The translations under genes were made by a program, and so were the position numbers. 64,000 bases of DNA from RPQJ01 sp963700045 (GTDB lineage Bacteria; Pseudomonadota; Gammaproteobacteria; Steroidobacterales; Steroidobacteraceae): the NCBI GenBank assembly GCA_963700045.1, contig CAVOWK010000014.1:62001-126000 (forward strand), given 5' to 3'. Under the pieces are notes generated by a model. The model worked only from the letters and a program-made list of their open reading frames with translations. It was not told the origin of the DNA and made no database searches. How positions within the stretch are numbered: the stretch's first letter is position 1; each line of letters opens with the position of its first letter. Of this stretch, positions 63,766-64,000 are shown in pieces.

Positions 63766-64000
63766 GTCAGCACGAGGTCGTCGCGGTGGATCAGTTCGTC
63801 GCGGCCACGATACCCGAGAATCGCCTCGAGCTCCTGGCTGCGGCGACCGCTCGCGCGGCGGGCATCCTCGCTCGAATAGGCGCTCAGGCCGCGTGCTATC
63901 TCGGTGCCGTCCGCGTCGCGCACGATGACCATGTCGCCCCGGTCGAAGCGGCCTTCGACCTGCGTGACCCCGGCCGGCAACAGGCTCTTGCCGCCACGCA
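63762..64000 (-). CDS. proB: Glutamate 5-kinase ProB, C-terminal fragment
   Basis: The last 79 codons of ProB, open to the window edge. It contains the PUA domain: GKSLLPAGVTQVEGRFDRGDMV, ARGLSAYSSEDARRASGRRSQE and the end GYRGRDELIHRDDLVL. Confidence 0.93.
   Translation of the reverse strand, partial: RGGKSLLPAGVTQVEGRFDRGDMVIVRDADGTEIARGLSAYSSEDARRASGRRSQELEAILGYRGRDELIHRDDLVLT

Overview
The window is a high-GC (roughly two-thirds G+C by eye) proteobacterial chromosome segment. The set of genes (five TonB-dependent receptors, a TPR-sulfotransferase beside one of them, proB-proA, a molybdopterin operon, multiple Rieske oxygenases) fits a Pseudomonadota member, most likely a gammaproteobacterium of the Steroidobacter/Nevskiales kind. 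A sphingomonad-like alphaproteobacterium cannot be excluded from sequence reading alone. Two conserved genes (the nickel/cobalt TonB receptor and the methylmalonate-semialdehyde dehydrogenase) carry single-base frameshifts, which may be assembly errors.

Region 1 (1-29.3 kb) is a large catabolic island. It holds an acyl-CoA ligase end, two VOC proteins, four SDR dehydrogenases, a TetR regulator, three Rieske oxygenase alpha subunits and a Rieske ferredoxin. It also holds a three-gene thiamine-diphosphate 2-oxoacid/acetoin-type dehydrogenase (E1a, E1b, E2), a PQQ/cytochrome c dehydrogenase, an acyl-CoA dehydrogenase, a class III CoA transferase and three glutathione transferases. A HMG-CoA-synthase-like/DUF35 fusion, an SCP2-type thiolase, a carboxymuconolactone-decarboxylase-like protein, a MaoC hydratase and a TonB receptor complete it. 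Five near-identical 18-bp palindromes (AAACAG-N6-CTGTTT) sit in front of the transcription units, at a constant distance from a -10 box where one is visible. The genes therefore look like one regulon for uptake, ring or side-chain hydroxylation, oxidation, CoA activation and thiolytic cleavage of a so far unidentified hydrophobic carbon source. A low-GC potassium-channel gene interrupts the island.

Region 2 (29.3-33.8 kb) holds a plant-type ferredoxin followed by a thiamine salvage operon under a TPP riboswitch: TonB receptor, small thiamine-binding (YkoF/MTH1187-like) protein, PnuC/PnuT transporter and a thiamine-kinase-like phosphotransferase. Region 3 (33.8-43.2 kb) holds a PhzF protein, a tandem ABC ATPase (ModF-like), an MBL hydrolase, a secreted amidohydrolase, a TPR-sulfotransferase and a TonB receptor.

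Region 4 (43.2-49.1 kb) is a nickel/cobalt uptake locus: NikMN (CbiM), NikQ (CbiQ), NikO (CbiO), NikR, a TonB receptor and a histidine-rich protein, with two NikR-type operators (6 bp-N16-6 bp). Region 5 (49.1-52.7 kb) is a copper locus: a Tat-exported 13-cysteine copper-storage protein, a DUF2946 protein and an OprC-like copper receptor. Region 6 (52.8-64.0 kb) has another TonB receptor, tRNA-Arg(TCG), methylmalonate-semialdehyde dehydrogenase, a small secreted protein, the molybdopterin operon moeA-moaA-moaC-mobA-moaD and a MoaE-MoeB-rhodanese triple fusion, then proA and the end of proB.
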